64,000 nt of DNA, from assembly GCF_043290135.1 (NCBI RefSeq), contig NC_134707.1, forward strand, positions 135,409,319 to 135,473,318, read 5' to 3'. This document shows, one piece after another, positions 36,201 to 48,100 of this stretch. The position numbers and the translations under genes were made by a program. How positions within the stretch are numbered: position 1 is the stretch's first letter; each line of letters begins with the position of its first letter. This DNA is from Rhipicephalus microplus (taxonomy: Eukaryota > Arthropoda > Arachnida > Ixodida > Ixodidae). The notes beneath the pieces were generated by a model that was not told where the DNA came from, ran no database searches, and saw only the letters and a list, made by a program, of their open reading frames with translations.

Positions 36201-37861
36201 AGTTTCTAGTCGTGGAGTTTCTAGTTGCAGAGTCTCTAGTTGTGCAGGCTGTAGTTGTGGAGTCTCTAGTTGTGGAGTTTCTGGTTGTGGAGTTTATAGT
36301 TGTGGAGTTTCTAGCTGTGGAGTTTCTATTTGCGGAGTTTCTAGTTGCAGAGTTTCTAGTTGTGGAGTTTCTAGTTGTGGAGTTTCTAGTTGCGGAGTTT
36401 TCTAGTTGCGGAGTCTGTAGTTGTGGAGTTTCTAGTTGTGCAGTTTCTATTTGTGGATTTTCTAGCTGTGGAGTTTCTAGTTGCGGAGTTTTTAGTTGCA
36501 GAGTTTTTAGTTGCTGAATTTCTAGCTGCGGAGTTTCTAGTTGCGGATTTTCTAGTTGCGGAGTTTCTAGTTGCGGAGCTTCTAGTTGTGTAGTTTCTAG
36601 TTGGGAAGTTTCTACTTGAGTTTATAGTTGTGGATTTTCTAGTTGCAGAGTTTCGTGTTGCAGAGTTTCAAGTTGTGGAGTTTCTTGTTTCGGAGTCTAT
36701 TGTTGTGGAGTTTCTAGTTGTGGAGTTTCTAGCTGTGGAGTTTCTAGTTGCAGAGTCTCTAGTTGTGGAGTCTCTAGTTCTGGTGTTTCTAGTTGTGGAG
36801 TTTATAGTTGTGGAGTTTCTAGCTGTGGAGTTTCTAGTTGTGGAGTTTCTATTTGTGGATTTTCTAGCTGTGGAGTTTCTAGTTGCGGAGTTTCTAGTTG
36901 CAGAGTTTCTAGTTGCGGAATATCTAGCTGTGGAGTTTCTAGTTGCGGAGTTTCTAGTTACAGACTTTCTAGTTGTGGAGTTTCTAGTTGTGGAGTTTGT
37001 AGTTGCACAGTAGTAGTTGTAGAGTTTTTAGTTGTGGAATTTGTAGTTGTGGAGTATCTAGTTGTGGTGTTTCAAGTTGTGGAGTTTCTAGTTATGGAGT
37101 TTATAGTTGCGGAGTTTCTAGTTGGTGAGTTTCTAGTTGCCGTGTTTTTAAATGCGAAGTCTCAAGTTGTGGTGTTTCTATCTGTGGAGTTTGTAGTTGT
37201 AGAGTCTCTAGTTGTGGAGTTCCTAGTTGTGGAGTTTCTAGTTGTGGAGTGTCTAGTTGCGGAGTTTCTGGTTTTAGAGTTTCTAGGTGTTCAGTTTCTA
37301 GTTGGAGTTTTAGTTTTCGAGTTTCTAGTTGTAGATTTTTTAGTTGCAGAGTTTCTAGTTGTGGAGTTTCTAGTTGTGGGGTTTCTAGTTGTTGAAATCC
37401 TAGCTGTGGAGTTTCTGCTTATGGAATCTCTAGTCATGGAGTTTCTAGTTCTGGATTTTTAGTTGTGGAGTTTTTAGTTGTGGAGTTTCCTGTTGTGGAG
37501 TTTCTAGTTGTGAAGTTTCTATTTGCGGATTTTCTAGTTGCGGAGTTTCTAGTTGCGGAGCTTCTAGTTGTGTAGTTTCTAGTTGGGAAGTTTCTACTTG
37601 AGTTTATAGTTGTGAATTTTCTAGTTGCAGAGTTTCGTGTTGCAGAGTTTCAAGTTGTGGAGTTTCTAGTTGCGGAGTCTATGGTTGTGGAGTTTCTAGT
37701 TGTGGAGTTTCTAGCTGTGGAGTTTCTAGTTGCAGAGTCTCTAGTTGTGCAGGCTCTAGTTGTGGAGTCTCTAGTTCTGAAGTTTCTAGTTGTGGAGTTT
37801 ATAGTTGTGGAGTTTCTAGCTGTGGAGTTTCTAGTTGCGGAGTTTCTAGTTGCAGAGTTTA
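33261..37861 (+). repeat. 4.6-kb tandem repeat, copy B
   Basis: This is the same segment as copy A at an offset of 4,586 bp, rising to 4,601 bp after one extra 15-bp unit near 36890. Homology ends where copy A would continue into the TTTCAAGATG unit and copy B instead continues into a GTTTTTAGCTG unit near 37872. A shortened descendant lies at about 49302-53456 within the second 16-kb copy; it keeps the extra 15-bp unit but lacks 446 bp. Confidence 0.9.
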
Positions 37862-39123
37862 TAGTTGTGGAGTTTTTAGCTGTGGAGTTTCTATTTGCGG
37901 AGTTTCTATTTGCGGAGTTTCTAGTCGGGGAGTTTCTAGTTGTGGAGTTAGTAGTTGCGGAGTTTCTAGTTGTGGAATTTGTAGTTCTGGAGTATCTAGT
38001 TGTGGAGTTTCTTGTTGTGGAGTTTCTAGTTGTGGAGTGGCTAGTTGTGGAGTTTCAAGATGCGGAATTGATAAGTGTGGAGTTTCGAGTTGTGGAGTCT
38101 CTAGTTGTGGAGTTTCTATTTGCAGAGTTTCTAGTTGAGCAGTTTCTAGTTGCGGAGTTTCTAGTTGTAGAATTTGTAGTTGCGGAGTTTTTCGATGTGG
38201 AGTTTCTAGTTGGGAAGTTTCTAGTTGTGGATTTTCTAGTTGTGGAGTTTCTAGTTGTGTAGTTTGTAGTTGGGAAGTTTCTACGTGAGTTTATAGTTGT
38301 GGATTTTCTAGTTGCAGATATAACAGTTGCAGAGTTTCAAGTTGTGGAGTTTCCAGTGGCGGAGTCTCTAGTTTTGGAGTCTCTAGTTGTGGAATTTGTA
38401 GTTGTGGAGTATCTAGTTGTGGTGTTTCAAGTTTTGGTGTTTCTATCTGTGGAGTTTCTACTTGTGGAGTCTTTAGTTGAGGAGTCTTTAGTGTTGGAGT
38501 TCCTAGTTGTGGAGTTTCTAGTTGTAGAGTGTCTAGTTCAGGAGTTTCTAGTTGTGGAGTTTATAAGTGTGGAGTTTCTAGTTGCCGAGTTTCTAGTTGC
38601 AAAGTCTCAATTTGTGGAGTTTCTAGTTGTGGAGTTTCTAGTTGTGGAGTTTCTGGTTGCCGAGTTTCTAGTTGGAAAGTCTCAAGTTGTGGAGTTTAGA
38701 GCTGTGGAGTTTCTAGTTGCGGAGTTTCTAGTTGTGGAGTTTCTAGTTGTGGAGTTTGTAGTTGTGGAGTCTCTAGTTGTGGAGTTTCTAGTTAAGGAGT
38801 TTCTAGTTGCGAAGTGCCAAGTTGTGGAGTTTATAGTTGTGGAGTTTCTATTGTGGAATTCGTAGTTGTGGGGTTCGTAGTTGTCGGGTTTCTAGGTACG
38901 GAGTTTCTAGTCGTGGAGTTTCTAGTTGCGGAGTCTCTAGTTGTGCAGGCTCTAGTTGTGGAGTCTCTAGTTCTGGAGTTTCTATTTATGGAGTTTATAG
39001 TTGTGGAGTTTCTAGCTGTGGAGTTTCTAGTTGCGGAGTTTCTAGTTGCAGAGTTTCTAGTTTTGGAGTTTCTAGTTGTGAAGTTTCTATTTGTGGATTT
39101 TCTAGCTGTAGAGTCTCTAGTTC

Positions 39124-42100
39124 TGGAGTTTCTAGTTGTGGAGTTTATAGTTGTGGAGTTTCTAGCTGTGGAGTTTCAAGATGCGGAATTGATAGGTGTG
39201 GAGTTTAGAGTTGTGGAGTTTCTAGTTGTCGGGTTTCTAGTTGCGGAGTTTTTGTTGTGGAGTCTCTAGTTGTGGAGTCTCTAGTTGAGGAGTATCAATT
39301 TGCAGAGTTTCTAGTTGAGGAGTTTCTAGTTGCGGAGTTTCTAGTTGTGGAATTTGTAGTTGCGGAGTTTCTCGATGTGGAGTTTCTAGTTGGGAAGTTT
39401 CTAGTTGTGGATTTTCTAGTTGTGGAGTTTCTAGTTGTGTAGTTTCTAGTTGAGAAGTTTCTACGTGAGTTTATAGTTGTGGATTTTCTAGTTGCAGAAT
39501 TAAGAATTGCAGAGTTTCAAGTTTTGGAGTTTCTAGTGGCGGAGTCTCTAGTTGTGGAGTCTCTAGTTGTGGAATTTGTAGTTGTGGAGTATCTAGTTGT
39601 GGTGTTTCAAGGTGTGGTGTTTCTATCTGTGGAGTTTCTACTTGTGGAGTGTTTAGTTGTGGAGTCTTTAGTTGTGGAGTCTTTAGTGTTGGAGTTGCTA
39701 GTTGTGGAGTTTCTAGTTGTGGAGTGTCTAGTTGAGGAGTTTCTAGTTGTGGAGTTTATAGGTGTGGAGTTTCTAGTTGGAGTTTTTTTTCCGAGTTTCT
39801 AGTTGTAGATTTTCTAGTTGCAGAGTTCCTACTTGTGGAGTTTCTCGTTGTGGGGTTTCTATTTGTTGAATTTCTAGCTTTGGAGTTTCTACTTATAGAA
39901 TCTCTAGTTGTGGAGTTTCTGGTTGTGTAGTTCTATATGAGGAAATTCTAAATGTGAAGTCTCTAGTTGTGCAGTCTCTAGTTGTGGAGTTTCTAGTTGT
40001 GGAGTTTTTAGTTGTGGAGTTTTTAGTTGTAGAGTTTCTTGTTGTGGAGTTTCTAGTTGTGAAGTTTCTAGCTGTGGATTTTCTAGTTGCGGAGTTTCTA
40101 GTTGTGTAGTTTCTAGTTGGGAAGATTCTACTTGAGTTTACAGTTGTGGATTTTTTAGTTGCAGAGTTTCGTGTTGCAGAGTTTCAAGAGTTGGAGTTTC
40201 TAGTTGCGGAGTCTATAGTTGTGGAGTTTTTAGTTGTGGAGTTTCTAGCTGTAGAGTTTCTAGTTGCAGAGTCTCTAGTTGTGCAGGCTCTAGTTGTGGA
40301 GTCTCTAGTTCTGGAGTTTGTAGTTGTGGAGTTTATGGTTGTGGAGTTTCTAGCTGTGGAGTTTCTAGCTGTGGAGTTTCTAGTCGTGGAGTTTCTAGTT
40401 GCAGGGTCTCTAGTTGTGCAGGCTCTAGTTGTGGAGTCTCTAGTTCTTGTGTTTTTAGTTGCGGAGTTTAGAGTTGTGGAGTATCTAGCTGTGGAGTTTC
40501 TAGTTGTGGAGTTTCTAGTTGCAGAGTTTCTAGTTGTGGAGTTTCTAGTTGTAGAGTTTCTAGTTGCGGAGTTTTCTAGTTGCGGAGTCTGTAGTTGTGG
40601 AGTTTCTAGTTGTGGAGTTTCTATTTGTGAATGTTCTAGCTGTGGAGTTTCTAGTTGCGGAGTTTCTAGTTGCAGAGTTTCTAGTTGCGGAATTTCTAGC
40701 CGTGGAGTTTCTAGTTGCGGAGTTTCTAGTTGCAGACTTTCTAGTTGTGGAGTTTCCAGTTGTGGAGTTTGTAGTTGAGGAGTACTAGTTGTGGAGTTTC
40801 TAGTTGTGGAGTTTCTAGTTGTGGAGTTTCTATTTGTGGAGTTTCTAGTGGTGGAGTTTCAAGATGCGGAATTGATAGGTGTGGAGTTTCAGTTGTGGAG
40901 TTTTTAGTTGTCGGGTTTCTAGTTGCGGAGTTTTTGATGTGGAGTCCCTGGTTGTGGAGTCTCTAGTTGTGGAGTTTCTAGTCTAGAGTTTCTAGTTGCA
41001 GAGTTTCTAGTTGTGGAGTCTGTAGTTGTGGAGTCTGCAGTTGTGGAGTTTCTAGTTGTGGAGTTTTTAGTTAAGGAGTCTCTCGTTGTGGAGTTTCTAG
41101 TTGCGAAGTTTCTAGTTGCCGAGTTTCTAGTTGCAAAGTCTCAAGTTGTGGAGTTTCTAGCTGTGAAGTTTCCATTTGCGGAGATTCTTGTTGTGAAGTT
41201 TCTAGTTGTGGATTTTCTAGTTGCGGAGTTTCTAGTTGTGTAGTTTCTAGTTGGGAAGATTCTACTTGAGTTTACAGTTGTGGATTTTTTTCAATGCAGA
41301 GTTTCGTGTTGCAGAGTTTCAAGAGTTGGAGTTTCTAGTTGCGGAGTCTATAGTTGTGGAGTTTTTAGTTGTGGAGTTTCTAGCTGTGGAGTTTCCAGTT
41401 GCAGAGTCTCTAGTTGTGCAGGCTCAAGTTGTGGAGTTTATAGTTGTGGAGTTTCTTGTGTGGAATTCGTAGTTGTGGGGTTCGTAGTTGTCGGGTTTCT
41501 AGTTGCGGAGTTTCTAGTCGTGGAGTTTCTAGTTGCAGAGTCTCTAGCTGTGCAGGCTGTAGTTGTGGAGTCTCTAGTTGTGGAGTTTCTGGTTGTGGAG
41601 TCTATAGTTGTGGAGTTTCTAGCTGTGGAGTTTCTATTTGCGGAGTTTCTAGTTGCAGAGTTTCTAGTTGTGGAGTTTCTAGTTGTGGAGTTTCTAGTTG
41701 CGGAGTTTTCTAGTTGCGGAGTCTGTAGTTGTGGAGATTCTAGTTGTGCAGTTTCTATTTGTGGATTTTCTAGCTGTGGAGTTTCTAGTTGCGGAGTTTT
41801 TAGTTGCAGAGTTTTTAGTTGCTGAATTTCTAGCTGTGGAGTTTCTAGTTGCGGATTTTCTAGTTGCGGAGTTTCTAGTTGCGGAGCTTCTAGTTGTGTA
41901 GTTTCTAGTTGGGAAGTTTCTACTTGAGTTTATAGTTGTGGATTTTCTAGTTGCAGAGTTTCGTGTTGCAGAGTTTCAAGTTGTGGAGTTTCTAGTTGCG
42001 GAGTCTATTGTTGTGGAGTTTCTAGTTGTGGAGTTTCTAGCTGTGGAGTTTCTAGTTGCAGAGTCTCTAGTTTTGCAGGCTCTAGTTGTGGAGTCTCTAG

Positions 42101-42148
42101 TTCTGGTGTTTCTAGTTGTGGAGTTTATAGTTGTGCAGTTTCTAGCTG
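39124..42148 (+). repeat. 3,025-bp tandem repeat, copy 1
   Basis: This segment is directly followed by a second copy at an offset of exactly 3,025 bp. Identity starts at 39124/42149, about 50 bp upstream of a TTTCAAGATGCGG variant unit. I found at least seven differences between the two copies, more than between the 16-kb copies. Confidence 0.88.
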
Positions 42149-45100
42149 TGGAGTTTCTAGTTGTGGAGTTTATAGTTGTGGAGTTTCTAGCTGTGGAGTT
42201 TCAAGATGCGGAATTGATAGGTGTGGAGTTTAGAGTTGTGGAGTTTCTAGTTGTCGGGTTTCTAGTTGCGGAGTTTTTGTTGTGGAGTCTCTAGTTGTGG
42301 AGTCTCTAGTAGAGGAGTTTCAATTTGCAGAGTTTCTAGTTGAGGAGTTTCTAGTTGCGGAGTTTCTAGTTGTGGAATTTGTAGTTGTGGAGTTTTTCGA
42401 TGTGGAGTTTCTAGTTGGGAAGTTTCTAGTTGTGGATTTTCTAGTTGTGGAGTTTCTAGTTGTGTAGTTTCTAGTTGAGAAGTTTCTACGTGAGTTTATA
42501 GTTGTGGATTTTCTAGTTGCAGAATTAAGAATTGCAGAGTTTCAAGTTTTGGAGTTTCTAGTGGCGGAGTCTCTAGTTGTGGAGTCTCTAGTTGTGGAAT
42601 TTGTAGTTGTGGAGTATCTAGTTGTGGTGTTTCAAGGTGTGGTGTTTCTATCTGTGGAGTTTCTACTTGTGGAGTGTTTAGTTGTGGAGTCTTTAGTTGT
42701 GGAGTCTTTAGTGTTGGAGTTGCTAGTTGTGGAGTTTCTAGTTGTGGAGTGTCTAGTTGAGGAGTTTCTAGTTGTGGAGTTTATAGGTTTGGAGTTTCTA
42801 GTTGGAGTTTTTTTTCCGAGTTTCTAGTTGTAGATTTTCTAGTTGCAGAGTTCCTACTTGTGGAGTTTCTCGTTGTGGGGTTTCTATTTGTTGAATTTCT
42901 AGCTTTGGAGTTTCTACTTATAGAATCTCTAGTTGTGGAGTTTCTGGTTGTGTAGTTCTATATGAGGAAATTCTAAATGTGAAGTCTCTAGTTGTGCAGT
43001 CTCTAGTTGTGGAGTTTCTAGTTGTGGAGTTTTTAGTTGTGGAGTTTTTAGTTGTGGAGTTTCTTGTTGTGGAGTTTCTAGTTGTGAAATTTCTAGCTGT
43101 GGATTTTCTAGTTGCGGAGTTTCTAGTTGTGTGGTTTCTAGTTGGGAAGATTCTACTTGAGTTTACAGTTGTGGATTTTTTAGTTGCAGAGTTTCGTGTT
43201 GCAGAGTTTCAAGAGTTGGAGTTTCTAGTTGCGGAGTCTATAGTTGTGGAGTTTTTAGTTGTGGAGTTTCTAGCTGTGGAGTTTCTAGTTGCAGAGTCTC
43301 TAGTTGTGCAGGCTCTAGTTGTGGAGTCTCTAGTTCTGGAGTTTGTAGTTGTGGAGTTTATGGTTGTGGAGTTTCTAGCTGTGGAGTTTCTAGCTGTGGA
43401 GTTTCTAGTCGTGGAGTTTCTAGTTGCAGGGTCTCTAGTTGTGCAGGCTCTAGTTGTGGAGTCTCTAGTTCTTGTGTTTTTAGTTGTGGAGTTTAGAGTT
43501 GTGGAGTATCTAGCTGTGGAGTTTCTAGTTGTGGAGTTTCTAGTTGCAGAGTTTCTAGTTGTGGAGTTTCTAGTTGTAGAGTTTCTAGTTGCGGAGTTTT
43601 CTAGTTGCGGAGTCTGTAGTTGTGGAGTTTGTAGTTGTGGAGTTTCTATTTGTGAATGTTCTAGCTGTGGAGTTTCTAGTTGCGGAGTTTCTAGTTGCAG
43701 AGTTTCTAGTTGCGGAATTTCTAGCCATGGAGTTTCTAGTTGCGGAGTTTCTAGTTGCAGACTTTCTAGTTGTGGAGTTTCCAGTTGTGGAGTTTGTAGT
43801 TGCGGAGTACTAGTTGTGGAGTTTCTAGTTGTGGAGTTTCTAGTTGTGGAGTTTCTATTTGTGGAGTTTCTAGTGGTGGAGTTTCAAGATGCGGAATTGA
43901 TAGGTGTGGAGTTTCAGTTGTGGAGTTTCTAGTTGTCGGGTTTCTAGTTGCGGAGTTTTTGATGTGGAGTCCCTGGTTGTGGAGTCTCTAGTTGTGGAGT
44001 TTCTAGTCTAGAGTTTCTAGTTGCAGAGTTTCTAGTCGTGGAGTCTGTAGTTGTGGAGTCTGCAGTTGTGGAGTTTCTAGTTGTGGAGTTTTTAGTTAAG
44101 GAGTCTCTCGTTGTGGAGTTTCTAGTTGCGAAGTTTCTAGTTGCCGAGTTTCTAGTTGCAAAGTCTCAAGTTGTGGAGTTTCTAGCTGTGGAGTTTCCAT
44201 TTGCGGAGATTCTTGTTGTGAAGTTTCTAGTTGTGGATTTTCTAGTTGCGGAGTTTCTAGTTGTGTAGTTTCTAGTTGGGAAGATTCTACTTGAGTTTAC
44301 AGTTGTGGATTTTTTTCAATGCAGAGTTTCGTGTTGCAGAGTTTCAAGAGTTGGAGTTTCTAGTTGCGGAGTCTATAGTTGTGGAGTTTTTAGTTGTGGA
44401 GTTTCTAGCTGTGGAGTTTCCAGTTGCAGAGTCTCTAGTTGTGCAGGCTCAAGTTGTGGAGTTTATAGTTGTGGAGTTTCTTGTGTGGAATTCGTAGTTG
44501 TGGGGTTCGTAGTTGTCGGGTTTCTAGTTGCGGAGTTTCTAGTCGTGGAGTTTCTAGTTGCAGAGTCTCTAGCTGTGCAGGCTGTAGTTGTGGAGTCTCT
44601 AGTTGTGGAGTTTCTGGTTGTGGAGTTTATAGTTGTGGAGTTTCTAGCTGTGGAGTTTCTATTTGCGGAGTTTCTAGTTGCAGAGTTTCTAGTTGTGGAG
44701 TTTCTAGTTGTGGAGTTTCTAGTTGCGGAGTTTTCTAGTTGCGGAGTCTGTAGTTGTGGAGTTTCTAGTTGTGCAGTTTCTATTTGTGGATTTTCTAGCT
44801 GTGGAGTTTCTAGTTGCGGAGTTTTTAGTTGCAGAGTTTTTAGTTGCTGAATTTCTAGCTGTGGAGTTTCTAGTTGCGGATTTTCTAGTTGCGGAGTTTC
44901 TAGTTGCGGAGCTTCTAGTTGTGTAGTTTCTAGTTGGGAAGTTTCTACTTGAGTTTATAGTTGTGGATTTTCTAGTTGCAGAGTTTCGTGTTGCAGAGTT
45001 TCAAGTTGTGGAGTTTCTAGTTGCGGAGTCTATTGTTGTGGAGTTTCTAGTTGTGGAGTTTCTAGCTGTGGAGTTTCTAGTTGCAGAGTCTCTAGTTGTG

Positions 45101-45173
45101 CAGGCTCTAGTTGTGGAGTCTCTAGTTCTGGTGTTTCTAGTTGTGGAGTTTATAGTTGTGCAGTTTCTAGCTG
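42149..45173 (+). repeat. 3,025-bp tandem repeat, copy 2
   Basis: It is the direct tandem partner of the preceding block. Homology persists about 20 bp past the nominal end (to 45196) and then diverges to a TTTCTATTTGTGG unit. The junction keeps the 15-bp register although 3,025 is not a multiple of 15, because the block contains units of other lengths. Confidence 0.88.
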
Positions 45174-48100
45174 TGGAGTTTCTAGTTGTGGAGTTTCTAT
45201 TTGTGGATTTTCTAGCTGTGGAGTTTCTAGTGGCGGAGTTTCTAGTTGCAGAGTTTCTAGTTGCGGAATATCTAGCTGTGGAGTTTCTAGTTGCGGAGTT
45301 TCTAGTTATAGACTTTCTAGTTGTGGAGTTTCTAGTTGTGGAGTTTGTAGTTGCGGAGTAGTAGTTGTGGAGTTTCTAGTTGTGGAGTTTCTAGTTGTGG
45401 AGTTTCTAGTGGTGGAGTTTCAAGATGCGGAATTGAAAGGTGTGGAGTTTCTAGTTGTGGAGTTTCTAGTTGTCGGGTTTCTGGTTGCGGAGTTTTTGAT
45501 GTGGAGTCTCTGGTTGTGGAGTCTCTAGTTGTGGAGTTTCCAGTTGCAGTGTTTCTAGTTTTGGAGTTTCTAGTTGTGGAGTTTTTAGTTGTGGAATTTG
45601 TAGTTGTGGAGTATCTAGTTGTGGTGTTTCAAGTTGTGGAGTTTCTAGTTATGGAGTTTATAGTTGCGGAGTTTCTAGTTGGTGAGTTTCTAGTTGCCGT
45701 GTTTTTAAATGCGAAGTCTCAAGTTGTGGTGTTTCTATCTGTGGAGTTTCTAGTTGTAGAGTCTCTAGTTGTGGAGTTCCTAGTTGTGGAGTTTCTAGTT
45801 GTGGAGTGTCTAGTTGCGGAGTTTCTGGTTTTAGAGTTTCTAGGTGTTCAGTTTCTAGTTGGAGTTTTAGTTTTCGAGTTTCTAGTTGTAGATTTTTTAG
45901 TTGCAGAGTTTCTAGTTGTGAAGTTTCTAGTTGTGGGGTTTCTAGTTGTTGAAATTCTAGCTGTGGAGTTTCTACTTATGGAATCTCTAGTCATGGAGTT
46001 TCTAGTTGTGGATTTTTAGTTGTGGAGTTTTTAGTTGTGGAGTTTCCTGTTGTGGAGTTTCTAGTTGTGAAGTTTCTATTTGCGGATTTTCTAGTTGCGG
46101 AGTTTCTAGTTGCGGAGCTTCTAGTTGTGTAGTTTCTAGTTGGGAAGTTTCTACTTGAGTTTATAGTTGTGGATTTTCTAGTTGCAGAGTTTCGTGTTGC
46201 AGAGTTTCAAGTTGTGGAGTTTCTAGTTGCGGAGTCTATGGTTGTGGAGTTTCTAGTTGTGGAGTTTCTAGCTGTGGAGTTTCTAGTTACAGAGTCTCTA
46301 GTTGTGCAGGCTCTAGTTGTGGAGTCTCTAGTTCTGAAGTTTCTAGTTGTGGAGTTTATAGTTGTGGAGTTTCTAGCTGTGGAGTTTCTAGTTGCGGGGT
46401 TTCTAGTTGCAGAGTTTATAGTTGTGGAGTTTTTAGCTGTGGAGTTTCTATTTGCGGAGTTTCTATTTGCGGAGTTTCTAGTCGGGGAGTTTCTAGTTGT
46501 GGAGTTAGTAGTTGCGGAGTTTCTAGTTGTGGAATTTGTAGTTCTGGAGTATCTAGTTGTGGAGTTTCTAGTTGTGGAGTTTCTAGTTGTGGAGTGGCTA
46601 GTTGTGGAGTTTCAAGTTGCGGAATTGATAAGTGTGGAGTTTCGAGTTGTGGAGTCTCTAGTTGTGGAGTTTCTATTTGCAGAGTTTCTAGTTGAGGAGT
46701 TTCTAGTTGCGGAGTTTCTAGTGGTGGAATTTGTAGTTGCGGAGTTTTTCGATGTGGAGTTTCTAGTTGGGAAGTTTCTAGTTGTGGATTTTCTAGTTGC
46801 GGAGTTTCTAGTTGTGTAGTTTGTAGTTGGGAAGTTTCTACGTGAGTTTATAGTTGTGGATTTTCTAGTTGCAGATATAAGAGTTGCAGAGTATCAAGTT
46901 GTGGAGTTTCTAGTGGCGGAGTCTCTAGTTGTGGAGTCTGTAGTTGTGAAATTTGTAGTTGTGGAGTTTCTAGTTGTGGTGTTTCAAGTTTTGGTGTTTC
47001 TATCTGTGGAGTTTCTACTTGTGGAGTCTTTAGTTGAGGAGTCTTTAGTGTTGGAGTTCCTAGTTGTGGAGTTTCTAGTTGTAGAGTGTCTAGTTGAGGA
47101 GTTTCTAGTTGTGGAGTTTATAGGTGTGGAGTTTCTAGTTGCCGAGTTTCTAGTTGCAAAGTCTCAATTTGTGGAGTTTCTAGTAGTGGAGTTTCTAGTT
47201 GTGGAGTTTCTAGTTGTGGAGTTTCTGGTTGCCGAGTTTCTAGTTGGAAAGTCTCAAGTTGTGGAGTTTAGAGCTGTGGAGTTTCTAGTTGCGGAGTTTC
47301 TATTTGTGGAGTTTCTAGTTGTGGAGTTTGTAGTTGTGGAGTCTCTAGTTGTGGAGTTTCTAGTTAAGGAGTTTCTAGTTGCGAAGTGTCAAGTTGTGGA
47401 GTTTATAGTTGTGGAGTTTCTATTGTGGAATTCGTAGTTGTGTTGTTCGTAGTTGTCGGGTTTCTAGGTACGGAGTTTCTAGTCGTGGAGTTTCTAGTTG
47501 CGGAGTCTCTAGTTGTGCAGGCTCTAGTTGTGGAGTCTCTAGTTCTGGAGTTTCTATTTATGGAGTTTATAGTTGTGGAGTTTCTAGCTGTGGAGTTTCT
47601 ATTTGCGGAGTTTCTAGTTGCAGAGTTTCTAGTTGTGTAGTTTCTAGTTGGGAATATTCTACTTGAGTTTACAGTTGTGGATTTTTTAGTTGCAGAGTTT
47701 CGTGTTGCAGAGTTTCAAGAGTTGGAGTTTCTAGTTGCGGAGTCTATAGTTGGGGAGTTTTTAGTTGCGGGGTTTCTAGCTGTGGAGTTTCTAGTTGCAG
47801 AGTCTCTAGTTGTGCAGGCTCTAGTTGTGAAGTCTCTAGTTCTGGAGTTTCTAGTTGTGGAGTTTAAGGTTGTGGAGTTTCTAGCTGCGGAGTTTCTAGC
47901 TGTGGAGTTTCTAGTCGTGGAGTTTCTAGTTGCAGAGTCTCTAGTTGTGCAGGCTATAGTTGTGGAGTCTCTAGTTCTGGTGTTTCTAGTTGTGGAGTTT
48001 ATAGTTGTGGAGTTTCTAGCTGTGGAGTTTCTAGTTGTGGAGTTTCTAGTTGCAGAGTTTCTAGTTGTGGAGTTTCTAGTTGTGGAGTTTCTAGTTGCGG

